From positions 1 through 64,000 of the forward strand of contig CAZAYP010000017.1 of assembly GCA_964489425.1 (NCBI GenBank): a stretch of DNA of 64,000 bases, in the 5' to 3' direction. The first letter of the stretch is position 1. Every line of letters begins with the position of its first letter. The notes under the pieces are model-generated. The model was not told the origin of the DNA and made no database searches. It saw only the letters and a program-made list of their open reading frames with translations. Below, in pieces: positions 27,064 to 34,065 of the stretch. This DNA comes from CAZAYP01 sp964489425 [NCBI: uncultured Verrucomicrobiota bacterium]. Its GTDB lineage: Bacteria; Verrucomicrobiota; Kiritimatiellia; RZYC01. Position numbers and translations under genes: made by a program.

Positions 27064-27335
27064 GGGTACTCCTTATAAACAGCACGTGAAAAAAGGCATG
27101 TTATCTCACGAAACAGGCAGAACAAGCGCAATCGGGGCCAAGCGGAAAATATATTCGGCCGCGGGATCTCGGGGGGCGTAGCAGCCCGGCGCACCGTCGG
27201 GCCCGGCCGGAACCCGCCCAAGCGGATCGTTTGTCATTGTGCTGGGCCCAGCGCTGCGCCTACCATGGCCCCGTGATGTGAAAACCAAAGGAGCCGGGTT
27301 CATGGCAATATCCATCCGCCGCCGCCGCCACGCGG

Positions 27336-27416
27336 TTTTCCAAACATTGGAAAAAATCGGGGGTCGTTTTCCAAACATTGGAAAATCCGGGCCGGGTTTT
27401 TCCAAACATTGGAAAT
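27336..27416. repeat. Three palindromes in exact 31-bp register
   Basis: TTTTCCAAACATTGGAAAA occurs at 27336-27354 and 27367-27385, and one base shorter at 27398-27415. The starts are exactly 31 bp apart, about three helical turns, so the three face the same side of the DNA. Each is an imperfect palindrome (TTTTCCAA / TTGGAAAA around ACA). Flanks also share GC-rich words. They end 38 bp before the patatin gene and read as tandem operators for a dimeric protein, though a repeat expansion is possible. Confidence 0.7.
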
Positions 27417-27453
27417 CGCATGCCCGCAGCCTGCCCATCCTTGGCGAGCAGCC

Positions 27454-28287
27454 ATGAACATCGGCCTGGCGTTGGGTGGCGGCGGGGTGCGGGGGTTGGC
27501 GCACATTCTGATCCTGGAAGCGCTGGACGATTTGGGCATCAAGCCAAGCCTCCTTGCCGGCACCAGCATGGGCGCGATTATCGGGGCGCTCTACGCCTCC
27601 GGCATGTCTGGAAAGGAAATCCGCGAGCGCATCAACCAGCACCTCATCCTGAAAGACGACACCTGGCGCGACATCATCGCCAAGAAAGCCGACCTGTTGA
27701 AATGGGTCACGGCATTTTCCGCGGAGTTCCAACGCGGCGGGCTGCTCAAGACCCAGCGCTTTTTCGAGTACCTCTTCAGCGAGATTGGGAAGCGCACCTT
27801 CGAAGAGTTGGAGATTCCGCTCCTGGTCGTGGCCGCAGACTACTGGGCCAAAGAGGAGGTCGTGTTTGAAACCGGCGACCTGCTTCCCGCCCTGCAAGCC
27901 AGCATGGCCGTGCCGGGGGTATTTGCGCCGGTGGCCTTTGCGGACAAGGTGCTCGTGGATGGCGGCGTGGTCAACCTGGTGCCCTACGATCTCCTTGCCG
28001 CACGCGTCGACTTCACCATTGCCGTTGATGTGAGCAAGGCGCGCAACCCGGGCAAACCGGGGATTCCCAGCGCGCTCGAATCCGTTCTGGGGGCGTTCGA
28101 TATCATGCAGGCCTCAGCGCTCGCCGCCAAGATGAAGCACCGGAAACCCGACCTCTACGTCCAGCCGGACATCCAGGGCATCCGGATGTTTGATTTCGGT
28201 AGAATCGAGGAGGTTTTCCTGCAAGCCACCCCGGCCGCCGACTGGTTGAGGAAGCAACTGGCACAACACAGGCAAGGTGCCCCTTGA
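27454..28287 (+). CDS. Patatin-like phospholipase (RssA-type)
   Basis: 277-residue acyl hydrolase. Oxyanion-hole glycines 'LGGGGVRGLAH', the nucleophile Ser in 'AGTSMGAII' (GxSxG) and the Asp in 'VDGGVVNLVP' (DGG) form the catalytic dyad region. Members hydrolyse lipids; RssA-like forms lack a signal peptide, as here. ATG at 27454, chosen because the longer frame to 27409 reads through the palindrome repeat. Immediately preceded by the 31-bp palindromes, which may control it. Confidence 0.9.
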   Translation: MNIGLALGGGGVRGLAHILILEALDDLGIKPSLLAGTSMGAIIGALYASGMSGKEIRERINQHLILKDDTWRDIIAKKADLLKWVTAFSAEFQRGGLLKTQRFFEYLFSEIGKRTFEELEIPLLVVAADYWAKEEVVFETGDLLPALQASMAVPGVFAPVAFADKVLVDGGVVNLVPYDLLAARVDFTIAVDVSKARNPGKPGIPSALESVLGAFDIMQASALAAKMKHRKPDLYVQPDIQGIRMFDFGRIEEVFLQATPAADWLRKQLAQHRQGAP

Positions 28288-28290
28288 AGT

Positions 28291-28467
28291 ATGGGAGCCC
28301 CAACGGATAAGTTCCCTACCATCAATTTCGAAGGGCAAAACTTCGAGATCTCCGCGACCCACAAGAAGGGGGTCGGCATCGTGCATCATCCCCAACGCAT
28401 GTTCTGGGTCGTAGAAAGCATCCCCAAAGACGTTTGGTCCCCGGTGTTAGGGGCTTTTACACTCTAA
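28291..28467 (+). CDS. Small ORF of 58 residues after the patatin gene
   Basis: ATG 28291 to TAA 28465-28467, 3 bp after the patatin stop. The product contains 'NFEISATHKKGVGI' and ends 'VVESIPKDVWSPVLGAFTL'. No recognised family, no ribosome site apart from the patatin end. It could be a short co-translated protein or a fragment of a larger gene lost downstream, where 28468-28592 holds no gene. Two 'TCTAGTTTTG' copies lie just after it (28474, 28498). Confidence 0.3.
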   Translation: MGAPTDKFPTINFEGQNFEISATHKKGVGIVHHPQRMFWVVESIPKDVWSPVLGAFTL

Positions 28468-28592
28468 TCCTCTGTCTAGTTTTGTTCCGGCAAAAAGTCT
28501 AGTTTTGAACCGTCGCCGACAAGTCCCTTGATCTTACTTGCCATGGCAACAGCAACCGGCTAGTGTTTCATCTAATGGCAGTTGGTGCCACG

Positions 28593-28685
28593 GGAGAGGT
28601 GGCTGAGTGGCTTAAAGCGGCGGATTGCTAATCCGTTGTACGGGGTAAACCCGTACCCGGGGTTCGAATCCCCGCCTCTCCGCCA
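28593..28685 (+). tRNA. tRNA-Ser (anticodon GCU), island integration site
   Basis: Acceptor stem GGAGAGG pairs with CCTCTCC, discriminator G, and CCA is encoded (28683-28685). The D arm reads GGCTGAGTGGCTTAAAGC, the anticodon loop TTGCTAA gives GCU (reads AGC/AGU serine codons), and a long variable arm (TACGGGGTAAACCCGTA) confirms a class II serine tRNA. The T arm is GGGGTTCGAATCCCC. The last 46 bases are duplicated at 39542-39587, marking the tRNA as an attachment site. Confidence 0.97.
28640..28685 (+). repeat. attL: 46-bp tRNA-Ser 3' end copy
   Basis: From the first base of the variable-arm ACGGGG to the CCA end. Forms a direct repeat with 39542-39587; identity begins and ends sharply at both copies, as expected for a recombination core. 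Confidence 0.85.
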
Positions 28686-29112
28686 AATCCCCATACAATT
28701 CGCAGAATCGTCAATGTTCATGCGGTTGAAGTGTTGGTTGTCTATTTTGAAGGACAGGCGTTTCGTGCGTATCCTTGCGCTTGCATGATACTCCTGATGC
28801 GCGCACAAAAGTACAGCAAAAGTACAGCATGATGCAGAATCTTATATTCGCCCACTACCAAGGATGTCCGCGCCGCGGGGCGGCGAGCATGCTACAGTCA
28901 GCGGAAAGTGGCCTGCCGGGACAGCGTCGCACCCCGTCCGGGCATCTCCGTCAACCACGCCGTGGCGCTCTTGGCCAGGGCCGCCTGGATATCCACATGC
29001 CCTCTATTGGCCAAGGCGCCTGTGCCCGACTCGGCCTGCATGGTCAGGAGCCCCCGCCCGTGGCCGCCATCACGATCTGCTTGTCGCAGTAGTCGATCCG
29101 CGGCCAGCGAGA
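28686..29112. other. Left island flank, no clear gene
   Basis: 427 bp between the tRNA and the CRISPR array. It holds a tandem 11-bp direct repeat AAAAGTACAGC (28807-28817, 28818-28828), possibly recombinase arm sites. On the minus strand, 28898-29100 gives an open stretch ('GLLTMQAESGTGALANRG', 'DIQAALAKSATAWL') that may be the end of an unidentified gene, although it reads into the array. No integrase signature on either strand. Confidence 0.35.
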
Positions 29113-29872
29113 GAAACACCCCCACGCGCGTGGGGAAGACTCACGCGGATCTTTTACAGCCTGATGAGCATCAGAAACACCCCCACGCGCGTGGGGAAGA
29201 CCCGTATGCGTTGACCGACCTCACGCGGGAACTGGAAACACCCCCACGCGCGTGGGGAAGACGTCTATGGTACTACCGGCCAAGTAGCCATGGTGGAAAC
29301 ACCCCCACGCGCGTGGGGAAGACTTCGCCGCCCTGGCCCGGCCGCATGTCCCAAGAGAAACACCCCCACGCGCGTGGGGAAGACATGGTGGCGAATATGC
29401 GCCTGGCGGCCGTGGCAGAAACACCCCCACGCGCGTGGGGAAGACCGCAGCTCGCGTTGCCGACGGGTCTGGAAATAGGAAACACCCCCACGCGCGTGGG
29501 GAAGACGGCCAGCCATGATCGGAATCAAAGCCGCGTTTGGAAACACCCCCACGCGCGTGGGGAAGACTCTTTGAGCCACTGGACATAGTCCTTGGTCACA
29601 GAAACACCCCCACGCGCGTGGGGAAGACCATCAGCGCGGAGGCCGGGAAGTGTGGCAGCAGGAAACACCCCCACGCGCGTGGGGAAGACCTCCTCGCCAC
29701 ATGACGCGAACGGCCAACAGTGGAAACACCCCCACGCGCGTGGGGAAGACTTAACCTTCGCTCGCATCGCATGCTCCTTTCAGGAAACACCCCCACGCGC
29801 GTGGGGAAGACTTGACGGACGCGACACCTTCCGCTCTGCCGCCAGAAACACCCCCACGCGCGTGGGGAAGAC
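29113..29872 (-). CRISPR. Type I-E CRISPR array, 13 repeats and 12 spacers
   Basis: 13 identical 28-bp repeats beginning GAAACACCCCCACGCGCGTG on the plus strand and ending GGGGAAGAC, with 12 spacers of 33 bp, so every unit is exactly 61 bp (repeat starts 29113, 29174, 29235 and so on to 29845). Read on the minus strand, the repeat is GTCTTCCCCACGCGCGTGGG..., a canonical type I-E repeat with a strong hairpin for Cas6e. The array lies just downstream of cas2 on the minus strand, so the leader is at the 29872 end. No repeat degenerates at the distal end (29113). The base next to each repeat at the spacer 5' end (minus strand) is always C or T, so a 29-bp repeat with 32-bp spacer view is equally valid. 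No spacer matches sequence in this window by eye. Confidence 0.98.
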
Positions 29873-29920
29873 ACCAACGAGTTGTAGGCAATGGTAGTAA
29901 GACCACATGATATTGTCGCT
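29873..29920 (-). promoter_or_regulatory. CRISPR leader (very short)
   Basis: Only 48 bp separate the cas2 stop codon from the first repeat. Type I-E leaders need roughly 60 bp or more for promoter and integration signals, so the leader promoter must reach into the 3' end of cas2 or the array is transcribed from the cas promoter. The 48 bp are moderately AT-rich (for example CAATATCATG on the minus strand). Confidence 0.55.
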
Positions 29921-30217
29921 CTACGGTTGCAAAACAAGCTGAATTTTCTCCTGGATGAGCTGGAGGCCAGAAATCTGGATGATGGGCTTGGTGGACAGGC
30001 CAAGTCTCCATATTTTGAAGCCGGGGGCGGTTTTGGTTTGCTGGAAGATCATCAGGGCCGACCCCGGCGGGCAGTGTTTGTGGAGATATTTGACGACGTC
30101 TTCGGCGACGGCGTCTTTGACGCCGGAGACAAAGACGTTTGGCTTGGGTTCGACAAACCAAAGTTTCATGCGCCCACGAACGGCCGGAGGGAGATATTCT
30201 GCGACGACCACGATCAT
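29921..30217 (-). CDS. cas2: CRISPR-associated protein Cas2, type I-E
   Basis: 98-residue ferredoxin-fold subunit of the Cas1-Cas2 spacer integrase. 'MIVVVAEYLPPAVRGRM' with 'LWFVEPKPNVFVSG' is the I-E type (CasB/Cse-type Cas2), and 'IFQQTKTAPGFKIWRLG' follows. ATG at 30217 lies one base beyond the cas1 stop, with AAAGAGGG inside cas1 as ribosome site. TAG stop at 29921-29923. Last cas gene of the operon. Confidence 0.95.
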   Translation of the reverse strand: MIVVVAEYLPPAVRGRMKLWFVEPKPNVFVSGVKDAVAEDVVKYLHKHCPPGSALMIFQQTKTAPGFKIWRLGLSTKPIIQISGLQLIQEKIQLVLQP

Positions 30218-30218
30218 C

Positions 30219-31067
30219 TCAGCCCTCTTTCAGCATGGCATTGATGTCGTTGCCGATGCTTCCCAGGAGATCGAGTTCAAACACGCGCTTGCGGAACTCC
30301 TCGGAGATCAGGTGGCGGTCGTACTTGCCCGCGTTTTGGAGGGTCAAGGCGAAGGCGAGGTCCATGCAGAGATGTTCCTTGTATAAATCGGCCATGTCGT
30401 ACACGAAGGGCAACGGGCAGCCGGTGTGGATGAACCCGATATGGGGCGAATAGCCGATGCTGTGAATGGCAGCGGAGAGGATTCCGTAGAGGGCGGCGTT
30501 GGCGGCTGTTAGATACTGGTTGGTTGTGTCGCTGACCTCGAACTTGCCGGGCTCGTAGGTGCGTCCCTTCCAGCCCACACCATATTTTTTACCGAACTCC
30601 TCGTAGAGCGCACGGACGCGAACGCCTTCCATGCCCCGCATTTCCAAGATATTTTTGCCCGTCAGGTCGGCCTGGGGAAAGCGGCGGGCAAACATGCGGC
30701 GGGCGACTTTTTCGGATTTGGCCGGATCGGCCGCCAGAAGCATCTGCCGGCGCATATTGCGCGTATCGGCGTTGGGCGTCTGCCCAACGGCGTAGAAGAG
30801 GAGGCCATCCTCCCCCACCCAGCACACCGTGCAGTTGGAGGCGGCCAGCGTCTTGATGGCATCGTGGGTGATGGCCACTCCGGGACCGAGGAGCAGCGCG
30901 TTGATGGTGGCGCATGGAATGCGCACCACATGGCAGTCGCTGTCGATCCATTTGATGCTGCTGTCGTCGATCTCCAACCGCCCGTGTTCCAAATACAGGA
31001 ACGGGTAGCGGTCTTTGACCTGCGGCAGGGTCTCCCGCGTGACCTTCGCAAAAATGCGCTGCGTCAT
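30219..31067 (-). CDS. cas1: CRISPR-associated endonuclease Cas1, type I-E
   Basis: 282-residue integrase catalytic subunit that inserts new spacers. The three metal ligands align with E. coli Glu141, His208 and Asp221: Glu147 ('RGMEGVR'), His214 ('GFIHTGCPLP') and Asp227 ('DMADLYKEHL'), with the same spacing. This supports an active adaptation module. ATG at 31067 overlaps the cas5e stop by 4 bp. The tail 'RVFELDLLGSIGNDINAML' is typical of the I-E form. Confidence 0.97.
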   Translation of the reverse strand: MTQRIFAKVTRETLPQVKDRYPFLYLEHGRLEIDDSSIKWIDSDCHVVRIPCATINALLLGPGVAITHDAIKTLAASNCTVCWVGEDGLLFYAVGQTPNADTRNMRRQMLLAADPAKSEKVARRMFARRFPQADLTGKNILEMRGMEGVRVRALYEEFGKKYGVGWKGRTYEPGKFEVSDTTNQYLTAANAALYGILSAAIHSIGYSPHIGFIHTGCPLPFVYDMADLYKEHLCMDLAFALTLQNAGKYDRHLISEEFRKRVFELDLLGSIGNDINAMLKEG

Positions 31068-31765
31068 GCCTGGATGCGGGTGACCCGCCGGTCGCGATAT
31101 TTCTTGTGGACGCCGAATTGCACCGGCACGTCGTTGAGGGTCATCCCCTCGCCATCGTGTTCGCCGTCGAGCACGCGAAAGTCTTCGCGCAATTCCTTGC
31201 CGGCGGCAATGTTCAAGGCCGCTTCCAGCGCCTGGCTTTCGTCCGGGAACAGGCCCTGGAACACAAACTCCGTAGGTACGCAGTTTTTTCGGCCCAGATA
31301 CAAATCGTAGGCTGGATTCCGCAATGCCTCGGCAAAGGGCTCGGCAAGATCGCCGGGCACTTCCACTGCCACCGCAAACCTTGCGTCCTGCAGGTAATAC
31401 CGATAGGTCATCTTGGTGCCACTGCCAACTGGCGGTTTACCGTCTGCTTTCTTTGGGGTGTGAAGCTTTTCCCATGGGTCTTCGTCGTCGTAGCCGCTGC
31501 CGACCATGTGGAAGTCGCACAGCAGAGGCTCGCGTTCGGCGGGTTTGCCCCCGTTTTTCAGGAAGGAAACAACGGTTTGCCGGAGCGGCGCAAGGCGGGC
31601 GAGCAGTTCGGCTTGCTCACCCGATGCGCCGAGGGCGCACAGCAGCAGTCCGGCGACACCCGACTTCGTGGGAAACGGCAGCGAGTCGCGCCGCCCAAAG
31701 CGCGAGTCGGCACCCCACGATTGCAAGGGCGCTTCCAGCCACAGCAGCAGAAACCGGTTATCCAT
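31064..31765 (-). CDS. cas5: Cascade subunit Cas5e (CasD)
   Basis: 233-residue RAMP protein that caps the 5' handle of crRNA in Cascade. The N terminus 'LLLWLEAPLQSWG' and 'SLPFPTKSGVAGLLLCALG' are characteristic, as is 'LYLGRKNCVPTE' later. I chose ATG 31765; the frame also opens with TTG 31771. It overlaps the cas7e end by 8 bp and the cas1 start by 4 bp. Residues about 90-105 ('DDEDPWEKLHTPKKADGKP') form an acidic/basic loop. Confidence 0.95.
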   Translation of the reverse strand: MDNRFLLLWLEAPLQSWGADSRFGRRDSLPFPTKSGVAGLLLCALGASGEQAELLARLAPLRQTVVSFLKNGGKPAEREPLLCDFHMVGSGYDDEDPWEKLHTPKKADGKPPVGSGTKMTYRYYLQDARFAVAVEVPGDLAEPFAEALRNPAYDLYLGRKNCVPTEFVFQGLFPDESQALEAALNIAAGKELREDFRVLDGEHDGEGMTLNDVPVQFGVHKKYRDRRVTRIQA

Positions 31766-32924
31766 TGCCAACGGCCCCCGCGATGGCGTCCTTTACGTCG
31801 CGGATGAGGTTGTCCACGGTGTAGTTCTCGTCGTCGCCGAACGTGTACGAGGCAACCTTGCCAAACAGCGATCCAGCCAGCTTCTCTTTCTTGGATAAGT
31901 AATCGGTCAGCGCGGTTTTACTGGGTTCGAGGAATCCGCCGTCCTTGGCTTTGATGGCCGTTTCGAACGGAACTTGCAGCCGCTGCCCTTTGCGAACAAA
32001 AACCTTGGCGAATTCCCACGGGCAAGCGCCGGACTGGGTGGTTTGCCGCGCGCTGGGCACGGCCAGATAGAGCGCCTTGACGAAGGCTTCCACGGCTTCC
32101 GGCACGGCCACGCCACACAGGCTCTGCCAAAGTTGCCCAATGTCCAAGGACACATACCGATAGTAGGTCGCGGAATTGAACTCCAAGCTGCCCATGTGCG
32201 CGGAGCCCGGCTCTTCCTGCAAGTCGTCCAGCGCGGTGAAAAACTCAACTTCGTTGGTCACCTTGTGCGTGGAAATGGCATGCGCGAACGAGGCGGCCGC
32301 TTCCACGTTCATCGTCGCCGCCTGCGCGACCATCCGCCCGAACAGCGCAATGTCCAGCCCATCCACCGACAGGTCCGGCTTGCCGATGATGGCGGCAACT
32401 TCTTTAGCCTGCTTGTCTGCCTTTGCCTGTATAATAACCTTGTCCGGATCGAAGCCTTGCGCCTGGAAAGCTTCGGCCAGCTTGGCGATTTCCGACGGAC
32501 TCAGGAAAATCAGGGTATCGGTCTTCTCGCCCACCGCTTCAGCGTCGGCAGAGACTTCGACGTCCTCGTCGCCCTTTTTGCCCTTCTTTCCTTTGTTCTT
32601 TTCGTTACCCTTGATAAACACCTGTTCGATCTTGGCCCCGCACTTTTCGGCGGCTTCCGGCGAGGCACCCAGTTTTTTACATCCCTCGGCAACCATGAGT
32701 TTGAGCAGCTTGGTGCGGGTGCCGGTCACAATGCCCAGCTCTTTCAGTTGCATCCGCACTTGGCGTTTCCAGCATTGGCTACTGACGCGGGCACGGGTGC
32801 CGCCGCCAACCACGGCGGTCTTTGGCGCGCCCACGTCATCGCGGTTCAGGCAGGTCACCGGAAACGATTGCAGGATGTGGAATTCGATGCGGAGGTTACG
32901 GGCGGGATTAGATGTGGTTGTCAT
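31758..32924 (-). CDS. cas7: Cascade backbone subunit Cas7e (CasC/Cse4)
   Basis: 388 residues, the six-copy filament of Cascade that coats crRNA. 'RIEFHILQSFPVTCLNRDD', 'TRARVSSQCWKRQVR' and 'GALDIALFGRM'-type motif ('VDGLDIALFGRMVAQ') are family hallmarks. A lysine-rich insert ('KGNEKNKGKKGKKGDED') at residues 103-119 lengthens the thumb or fingers region compared with the E. coli protein. It sits directly after cas6e, unlike the E. coli order. Confidence 0.96.
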   Translation of the reverse strand: MTTTSNPARNLRIEFHILQSFPVTCLNRDDVGAPKTAVVGGGTRARVSSQCWKRQVRMQLKELGIVTGTRTKLLKLMVAEGCKKLGASPEAAEKCGAKIEQVFIKGNEKNKGKKGKKGDEDVEVSADAEAVGEKTDTLIFLSPSEIAKLAEAFQAQGFDPDKVIIQAKADKQAKEVAAIIGKPDLSVDGLDIALFGRMVAQAATMNVEAAASFAHAISTHKVTNEVEFFTALDDLQEEPGSAHMGSLEFNSATYYRYVSLDIGQLWQSLCGVAVPEAVEAFVKALYLAVPSARQTTQSGACPWEFAKVFVRKGQRLQVPFETAIKAKDGGFLEPSKTALTDYLSKKEKLAGSLFGKVASYTFGDDENYTVDNLIRDVKDAIAGAVGNG

Positions 32925-32966
32925 TTGGTTCCTTTATGTTTGTTATTGATGGGGCTGTAGATTCCG

Positions 32967-33557
32967 TCACTTTTGCAGGGGCACGATCTGGAGCAGGCCA
33001 AAGCCGAACGACTTGGCCCGGCCAATACCCTGCTTGAAGCTCTTTTTGAATTGCTCGCGGTCCGTCACCGTGAGCTTGCCGACGAAGGTCGCCGTGTTGT
33101 GTGTACAGGTCGCGCCATCCTTTGTATAGCGCACCACGCCGACCCGGCGCACTTCCAATGTGGCGGCATCCACGGAAAAACCCAGCTTGGGGGCTTTTTC
33201 CAACAACCACGCGTGTAGGGCGTCTTTGCCGAGAATGGCCACGGTCTTGCCGGTCTTGCTATCCCGCTTGGTGGGGTTCAAGGTCACCTCGAATCCGTAC
33301 AGGTCGTGCTCCAAAAAGCGTTCGGGAATGTCCTTGGTGGCCAGCGTTCCCTGTGCCGGAGTCTCCGGCGGGCGATCCGACAGAATCAGGATTATGCGCC
33401 CGCGCACGTCCCCGCCCTTGTCGGCATATAGAAAATCGCGTGTCTCCCCTTCCCGTTGGGGGAAGAGGCTATAAACGGCCTTATGCACGCCATAGGCATC
33501 GCGGATGCCCAGCTTCTGGCAGGCGGCGCGGTCGAGGCTATACACCGAGGCGATCAT
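32967..33557 (-). CDS. cas6e: crRNA endoribonuclease Cas6e (CasE/Cse3)
   Basis: 196-residue metal-independent nuclease that cuts the repeat hairpin and stays bound to it. The C-terminal glycine-rich loop 'GIGRAKSFGFGLLQIVP' is diagnostic. 'RDAYGVHKAVYSLF' near residue 20-33 supplies the candidate catalytic His. ATG 33557, overlapping the end of cse2 by 20 bp and preceded by GGAAGGAGGGGGG. Position between cse2 and cas7 differs from E. coli (after cas5). Confidence 0.95.
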   Translation of the reverse strand: MIASVYSLDRAACQKLGIRDAYGVHKAVYSLFPQREGETRDFLYADKGGDVRGRIILILSDRPPETPAQGTLATKDIPERFLEHDLYGFEVTLNPTKRDSKTGKTVAILGKDALHAWLLEKAPKLGFSVDAATLEVRRVGVVRYTKDGATCTHNTATFVGKLTVTDREQFKKSFKQGIGRAKSFGFGLLQIVPLQK

Positions 33558-34056
33558 CGTCCCCCCTCCTTCCGAAGAAGTCCATGGCCCATCTCTGCTT
33601 GGTCCATTCGCCAAACTTAAGCAGATCGTCCAGCAAAGAGCCATAATCCAAATGGGACTTCTCCTTTGAAGCCATCAGTCCCAACAACGGTCGCAGCACG
33701 CGGCAGGCTTCCTCCACCGTATCGCAGGCCAGCAGGCGGCGCAGTTTGGATTTGGCGTTGTCGGACTGGTTGCCTTCGTCGTAGCAGGCGGCAAGCGCCT
33801 GGCCGATGGGCTGGTGACCGTTGCGCACGGGCTTGGCGCGGGCCAGCGCCGCCGCAACGGTCGCGAACGGCACTCGCTCCCACGACTTTTCAAGATCGCA
33901 CCAAGACGCCAGATGCTCCCACGCCTGGTATTCCGTAGCCGGATTGTCGGCCCGCCGCAAGGCCGCGCCAAAGCCAGAGTCATCCTTCATGCGTTGAAGG
34001 GCATACTCGACAAACGAGCGGCCCCGGCTGGTTTTCTCTTTCTTCTCTTGTTCCAT
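33538..34056 (-). CDS. casB: Cascade small subunit Cse2 (CasB)
   Basis: 172-residue helical subunit, two copies of which form the belly of Cascade and hold the displaced target strand. 'ALRRADNPATEYQAWEHLA' and 'RLLACDTVEEACRVLRPLL' are conserved helices. ATG 34056 with AAAGGAACC upstream. Lies 9 bp after cse1. Confidence 0.92.
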   Translation of the reverse strand: MEQEKKEKTSRGRSFVEYALQRMKDDSGFGAALRRADNPATEYQAWEHLASWCDLEKSWERVPFATVAAALARAKPVRNGHQPIGQALAACYDEGNQSDNAKSKLRRLLACDTVEEACRVLRPLLGLMASKEKSHLDYGSLLDDLLKFGEWTKQRWAMDFFGRRGDDDRLGV

Positions 34057-34065
34057 AGGGTTCCT

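Noticed and set aside
28908-29588. Long open frame through the CRISPR array encoding a repetitive HPHARGEDxx protein
   Set aside because: It is a translation artefact: the 61-bp repeat unit has no stop in several frames. Identical repeats with unique 33-bp spacers mark a CRISPR array.
29113-29872. Self-targeting spacers
   Set aside because: By eye none of the 12 spacers matches elsewhere in this window; a full genome search is required to be sure.
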